From Thermoplasmata archaeon (GTDB taxonomy: Archaea; Thermoplasmatota; Thermoplasmata; Thermoplasmatales; GCA-001856825), in NCBI GenBank assembly GCA_021831005.1, contig JAKBNO010000012.1, positions 1 through 27,526 on the forward strand: a stretch of DNA of 27,526 nucleotides, written 5' to 3'. Under the pieces are notes generated by a model. That model had not been told where the DNA came from, did no database searches, and saw only the letters and a program-made list of their open reading frames with translations. Each line of letters starts with the position of its first letter. Position 1 is the stretch's first letter. Positions 24,430 to 27,526 of the stretch are shown in pieces. A program made the position numbers and the translations under genes.

Positions 24430-25317
24430 TTAGGCTTGGTAGACTCCAACTGAATGGCTGTCGGGTTGGAAAGTGTAGAGCTTTTGACGTTTCTCGTCAA
24501 AAGTTAGAGTATGGCTGTCATATTCGGTTTTTACCTCCTGAACAATCTCCAGAGTTTTTCCATCAAAAACCTGTACGACTCCAGGATCTCCGATGCTGCA
24601 GTAAACCAGGTTCTGCTTTGCGTTGTGCCAGAGGACATCAGGGGGTCCTGCCAGAGCAGCCTTGCCCGCTAGCTCCTTCGAATCGATATTGAATTTTGAA
24701 AGGGTAGCGTCGTCACTCGCAACATAAGCGAAGCTTCCAACTATCACCAGTCCGTGTGGTCCCATTTGATCGATAGGATAGAATCCGGTTCGACTGAAAT
24801 TCTTTCCCGAAATGAACTCAACGCCAGATGGCTCCATTATGTTGATGAGATACTGGTCGCTTGCTTTCCTATATGCGCTCCATCTCGGTCTCCCGCTTAG
24901 CTTTACTGAAGCCAAAACCTCCCCCGTATTCTGGGAATGAAACCTCGCATAGTTATCTCCTACATCGGCTGTCATCAAAATTCCTCTTTCTCCGTCTACA
25001 GCGAGTCCATTGGGCTTCTTCCCAGTTTCAAATTTTAGGACGACATCGGTTGAGTTCCCCTCTATTGACAGAATATGACCCGCAGATCTAGATGCCGCAA
25101 ATATTCTGTTATTGATAGCATCGAAAATCACTCCACTTCCTCCCGCACAGTCGGGAATTTTTTTTGTCCAGCGCTCCTGTTGACCATCGAACACTTCGAC
25201 TGTTCCGGAGCTTGTATGTGCAACGTAGACTCTGCCTGTTGTTTGATCGACATCCCCGTGATCAAAAGAGCAATTCTCCTCAGGTGGTAGTTCTATTTTC
25301 TTTAGAAACTGTAGCAA
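24430..25317 (-). CDS. YncE/SMP-30-like beta-propeller protein
   Basis: This 295-aa protein is built from repeated blades of about 40 residues. Each has a G-x-V-x-V-F-D or similar strand and a turn, for example VEVFDGQQ, ILSIEGNST and VQVFDGKTLEIV, so it should be a six- or seven-bladed propeller of the YncE type. No signal peptide is seen, so it is predicted cytoplasmic. Starting at TTG 25317, it has AGAAGGGAAA a few bases upstream. It begins 35 bases after the ChrB-like gene on the same strand, so the two are probably one operon. The ligand or reaction cannot be inferred. Confidence 0.8.
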   Translation of the reverse strand: MLQFLKKIELPPEENCSFDHGDVDQTTGRVYVAHTSSGTVEVFDGQQERWTKKIPDCAGGSGVIFDAINNRIFAASRSAGHILSIEGNSTDVVLKFETGKKPNGLAVDGERGILMTADVGDNYARFHSQNTGEVLASVKLSGRPRWSAYRKASDQYLINIMEPSGVEFISGKNFSRTGFYPIDQMGPHGLVIVGSFAYVASDDATLSKFNIDSKELAGKAALAGPPDVLWHNAKQNLVYCSIGDPGVVQVFDGKTLEIVQEVKTEYDSHTLTFDEKRQKLYTFQPDSHSVGVYQA

Positions 25318-25352
25318 TTATTTCCCTTCTCAATATGTAATGTATTCCGGTA

Positions 25353-25820
25353 TCACTTCTTTGCGTGTTCCAGTTTAGTCTTTCCTTCCATCCTTCCCTT
25401 CACGTAGGTATACATTGCGTCATAGAATGGAAACTGAAGTTTCATATTCTCGTGGTCATCCTTTGCTATCTCCCTGAATCCAAGGGCAGCAGCCTCCAGA
25501 CCAGTCGACTCAGGAGGCGCATCCGGGATGTGAGCGTCCGCTCCCCTCACTATTCTTGCGAACTCGAGCAGGGCAGGATCTTTGAGATTGTATTTCTTAA
25601 TTATTGAGTCAAAACTTACATATTCCTTACCATTTTCTTCGTAGTGGAAGAGTTCTGCTCCAGGAGCATCGAAAGGAATGGCGTTTTCTGACTTGGCAAC
25701 TTCCATAACTTTTTCCTTTGCCACAAACAGAAATTCAGGGTTTTTGTCTACAAATCTCGATATGAGCCACGGACAGGCTATCCTGTCTACTTTTGCCTTT
25801 TCTCTTGTTACCCATTTCAT
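25353..25820 (-). CDS. ChrB C-terminal-domain protein (chromate resistance-like)
   Basis: This 155-aa protein consists only of the ChrB C-terminal domain. It starts MKWVTREKAKVDRIACPWLI and has ADAHIPDAPPESTGLEAAA. The conserved start of that domain supports ATG 25820 over the in-frame ATG at 25898, and a TATA-like TTTTATTCC (25842-25850, minus) lies about 26 bases before it, predicting a leaderless mRNA. In bacteria ChrB regulates or assists the ChrA chromate exporter; no ChrA is in the window. The function here may be different. It is the first gene of a likely pair with the beta-propeller. Confidence 0.85.
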   Translation of the reverse strand: MKWVTREKAKVDRIACPWLISRFVDKNPEFLFVAKEKVMEVAKSENAIPFDAPGAELFHYEENGKEYVSFDSIIKKYNLKDPALLEFARIVRGADAHIPDAPPESTGLEAAALGFREIAKDDHENMKLQFPFYDAMYTYVKGRMEGKTKLEHAKK

Positions 25821-25841
25821 AGAATTGAGTAGAGAAAATAC

Positions 25842-25850
25842 GGAATAAAA
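25842..25850 (-). promoter_or_regulatory. TATA box for the ChrB-like/propeller pair
   Basis: TTTTATTCC on the minus strand is centred 26 bases before ATG 25820, matching a leaderless start. Confidence 0.5.
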
Positions 25851-26019
25851 CCCTTTCTTTGGCTCGAGCGAGACAACCTCACTTAAAATTCTGCTCACTG
25901 ATGTTTATTTCAAGCGCATTGCTCCCGGTCATAAACCAATCAGTAGAAGTTCCGAGTCCTATCCTAGGATTAATCGAGTTGTCTTCAAAATTCTGAAATT
26001 TCATAAACTATTCCGACTA

Positions 26020-26092
26020 TGCGAGCGCCGGGATTTGGACCCGAGGCATGAGCTTGGCAAGCTCACGTGTTACCAGGCTACACCACGCTCGC
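26020..26092 (-). tRNA. tRNA-Gly (anticodon GCC)
   Basis: The 73-base gene folds as a standard cloverleaf. The acceptor stem GCGAGCG/CGCTCGC is perfect, the D-stem is GTGT/ACAC, and the anticodon stem TGAGC/GCTCA encloses TTGCCAA with anticodon GCC. The discriminator base is A; CCA is not encoded. The T-stem TCGGG/CCCGG closes with a U-G pair. Its T-loop reads TCCAAAT, so position 55 is C rather than the usual U. A TATA-like TTTTTATTT (26113-26121, minus) lies about 25 bases upstream. Confidence 0.95.
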
Positions 26093-26112
26093 TGAATCCT
26101 CCATTAGTATGG

Positions 26113-26121
26113 AAATAAAAA
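26113..26121 (-). promoter_or_regulatory. TATA box for tRNA-Gly
   Basis: TTTTTATTT on the minus strand is centred 25 bases before the tRNA 5' end. Confidence 0.55.
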
Positions 26122-26147
26122 CCTAACTACGAAATTGTTGAGTGATA

Positions 26148-26202
26148 AGAACGTTAATCTGACGTCGCTTGTGAACTGTTTTCACAATCTACACAACGTT
26201 CT
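26148..26202. repeat. Nested inverted repeats between dapB and tRNA-Gly
   Basis: AGAACGTT (26148-26155) and AACGTTCT (26195-26202) are perfect reverse complements. Inside them, TTGTGAA (26169-26175) and TTCACAA (26181-26187) form a perfect 7-bp stem around a five-base loop. The element follows the dapB stop by 26 bases on the minus strand and lies before the tRNA-Gly promoter. It may be a terminator, a small RNA or a protein site. Confidence 0.6.
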
Positions 26203-26228
26203 AAATCGGAAAACTTATGCCCCAGAGA

Positions 26229-27032
26229 CTAGAGATCAAGGATGGTATCAAGCCCCCGCCTGAGACCTTTAATTTCTCGAACCCTGCGCACAGCAAGTAA
26301 TGTTCCTTCGATATATGGCATTGCGCTGGTTCCAGCATCATATCTTATACTGAGTTTCTCGTCTGGTTTTCCGAATAGTACTTCGGCTCCAATTACTGTA
26401 CCGGGAAGGCGAATGGAATGAACCTGTGTGTGGTTAATATTCGCCCCTCTGGCTTCCTTTATTCCTTTGACACTGTCAACCGGAATTTCGCTTTCCGGTC
26501 TTCTCACTTTAGATAAACGAAACGCTAGCTCTCTCGTCATTCCGCTTGGAGCATCTATCTTCTTTGAGGAAGCAAAATCAATTATTTCCCACGACGGCAT
26601 GTACTTCGCTGCTAGTTCTGAAAAATGCAACAAGAGTGCAGCAGAGATTGCAAAATTTCCCGCCGCAATAACTCCGACTTCTTGTTCAGAAGCTTCCCTG
26701 TCAATTTTCTCATAATCGACGTCTGTCAGGCCAGAAGTCCCTACCACTACATTGACGCCTTTCCTTATTGCGGTTAAAACGTTCGACTTCACTGAATCTG
26801 GAGAAGTATAATCTACGAGTACATCTGTCCGTTGCTCCAAAGCATTCTTCACAGTGGGTTTTATCTCTACTGAGAGACCCTTAATACCCAGCACCGTCTC
26901 GACACTTTTTCCGCCCGATGAACGAGAAACTGCGCCCACCAGAGACATATCTCCGGAATTGTGAATGGCTGGTATGAGCGATCTACCGACCCAACCTGTT
27001 GCTCCAGCTACGCATACTTTTATCTTGTCCAT
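26229..27032 (-). CDS. dapB: DapB-like 4-hydroxy-tetrahydrodipicolinate reductase, variant active site
   Basis: The 267-aa protein has a Rossmann N-terminus with VAGATGWVGRSL (about 8-19) and the dihydrodipicolinate reductase C-terminal domain with KKIDAPSG. DapB reduces the diaminopimelate/lysine-pathway intermediate with NAD(P)H. Aligned to E. coli, the general-acid histidine pair (EAHHRHKVDAPSG) is replaced by DFASSKKIDAPSG, so both histidines are lost while the lysine before DAPSG is kept. Similar variants exist in what I recall as a DapB-like subfamily; it may use another substrate. ATG 27032 is preferred over TTG 27038: a TATA-like box at 27057-27065 predicts a transcript starting there. 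No other lysine gene is in the window. Confidence 0.85.
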   Translation of the reverse strand: MDKIKVCVAGATGWVGRSLIPAIHNSGDMSLVGAVSRSSGGKSVETVLGIKGLSVEIKPTVKNALEQRTDVLVDYTSPDSVKSNVLTAIRKGVNVVVGTSGLTDVDYEKIDREASEQEVGVIAAGNFAISAALLLHFSELAAKYMPSWEIIDFASSKKIDAPSGMTRELAFRLSKVRRPESEIPVDSVKGIKEARGANINHTQVHSIRLPGTVIGAEVLFGKPDEKLSIRYDAGTSAMPYIEGTLLAVRRVREIKGLRRGLDTILDL

Positions 27033-27056
27033 TGCCAACTAATAATGTTCCAGACT

Positions 27057-27065
27057 ATGTATAAG
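27057..27065 (-). promoter_or_regulatory. TATA box for dapB
   Basis: CTTATACAT on the minus strand is centred about 29 bases before ATG 27032, consistent with a leaderless or nearly leaderless mRNA. Confidence 0.5.
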
Positions 27066-27130
27066 TATTCATGATCCAAACAAGCATGATGTCACTGACC
27101 GTGCCGGTGATTCCAGAACCATCAGTTAAT

Positions 27131-27153
27131 TTCACTAGCCTCTAGCTAGTGAA
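27131..27153. repeat. Perfect 9-bp inverted repeat in the dapB/tRNA-Glu gap
   Basis: TTCACTAGC (27131-27139) and GCTAGTGAA (27145-27153) flank a five-base CTCTA loop. It lies about 120 bases upstream of dapB and 190 upstream of tRNA-Glu, in a 300-base gap without a convincing gene. GTCACTG also occurs twice in this gap (about 27093 and 27165). I see no tRNA-like or C/D-box structure. Confidence 0.6.
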
Positions 27154-27316
27154 TAATTTGGAGTTTGTCACTGGCCATTATTCCACGGCAGCTTATTGGA
27201 AAACTTTGTCGCCCCCTCATAGTCTCTTTCCCTGATTATATCTCTGAGCAGCTCGGGCCGGGCCAAAATCTTGCGGGTGTATTGTTATGAATTTTATGAG
27301 GCGTTGAAAGTCATAC

Positions 27317-27322
27317 TTTATA
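27317..27322 (+). promoter_or_regulatory. TATA box for tRNA-Glu
   Basis: TTTATA lies 22-27 bases before the tRNA 5' end at 27344, the standard archaeal spacing. Confidence 0.65.
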
Positions 27323-27343
27323 CACACAAAGCGATCATGTCTC

Positions 27344-27418
27344 GGGCCCGTGGGGTAGTTTGGATCATCCTTTTGGCCTTCGAAGCCGACGACCCGGGTT
27401 CAAATCCCGGCGGGCCCG
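27344..27418 (+). tRNA. tRNA-Glu (anticodon TTC)
   Basis: The 75-base gene has a perfect acceptor stem GGGCCCG/CGGGCCC. The anticodon stem TTGGC/GCCGA encloses CTTCGAA, anticodon TTC. The T-arm CCGGG TTCAAAT CCCGG is canonical, with U55 present. The D-arm has a short stem, as is usual for tRNA-Glu. The discriminator is G and CCA is not encoded. Confidence 0.93.
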
Positions 27419-27486
27419 TTATCCTGAAGAATTATGGCAGAATTTTCCTCTCGACTAACGGCTTTAGAATTATGGGGATTGGTTAA

Positions 27487-27494
27487 TTTATATA
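27487..27494 (+). promoter_or_regulatory. TATA-like box at the window end
   Basis: TTTATATA predicts transcription from about 27516, toward a gene lying beyond the window. No coding start is visible before the end of the sequence. Confidence 0.4.
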
Positions 27495-27526
27495 CGTTTC
27501 CAGATTTGCGATTTGGTGTCTTCAAC

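Noticed and set aside
25899..26019. Looked for a gene between the ChrB-like gene and tRNA-Gly
   Set aside because: No frame of useful length with a start signal was found; only a short TCCTAGGA palindrome is present.
27085..27115. Possible C/D-box small RNA
   Set aside because: ATGATGT and CTGA are only about three bases apart, with no second box pair and no guide-length spacer.
1..27526. Searched for insertion sequences, CRISPR repeats, toxin-antitoxin pairs or phage genes
   Set aside because: No transposase, regularly spaced repeat or defence-type domain was recognised; the content is largely core archaeal.

Overview
The window looks like about 27.5 kb of chromosome from a Thermoplasmatales-type euryarchaeon, possibly an uncultured relative of Thermoplasma. 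The evidence is archaeal throughout: membrane-anchored LonB protease, archaeal DnaG, proteasome beta subunit, KH-domain aCPSF1 nuclease, ribosomal proteins S19e/L31e/L39e, aIF6, PDCD5-family protein and a DRG-type GTPase. Many first genes have a TATA-like box about 22-28 bases before the start codon, as expected for leaderless mRNAs. TTG and GTG starts are frequent and arginine is mostly AGG/AGA. The species assignment is inference from content and style, not from a marker gene.

Layout: (1) 1-99, 5' end of a minus-strand folD, divergent from lonB. (2) 166-2497, lonB then a probable KEOPS subunit cgi121. (3) A minus-strand O-methyltransferase, then a very large Lhr-family helicase (1698 aa) whose stop abuts the stop of convergent purE. 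(4) 8911-13810: a structured gap, a MIP18/DUF59 gene, dnaG (minus), psmB and aCPSF1. (5) 13865-17364: a tight seven-gene translation cluster (rps19e, PDCD5 family, rpl39e, rpl31e, aIF6, HemK2/Mtq2-like methyltransferase, DRG GTPase) with ATGA and 14-bp overlaps, then a stand-alone Lrp/AsnC RAM-domain gene. (6) 17776-22067: kdpABC, the high-affinity K+ pump, preceded by a 15-codon leader ORF. (7) 22150-25820: an HtpX-like membrane protease, a secreted or anchored protein of unknown function, a MaoC-like hotdog protein, and a minus-strand pair of a ChrB C-terminal-domain protein and a beta-propeller. (8) 26020-27418: tRNA-Gly(GCC), a DapB-like reductase flanked by strong inverted repeats, and tRNA-Glu(TTC).

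No insertion sequence, CRISPR array, prophage or defence island is visible. Most of the window is core archaeal housekeeping. The most interesting signals are small: mini-ORFs between the predicted transcription start and the start codons of lhr and kdpA, plus a minimal AUG-UAG before rps19e; a perfect 9-bp inverted repeat over the rps19e ribosome binding site; a probable non-canonical start for cgi121; a tRNA-Gly with C instead of U at the T-loop position that is normally pseudouridine 55; nested inverted repeats around dapB; and a DapB-like enzyme lacking the usual active-site histidine pair.
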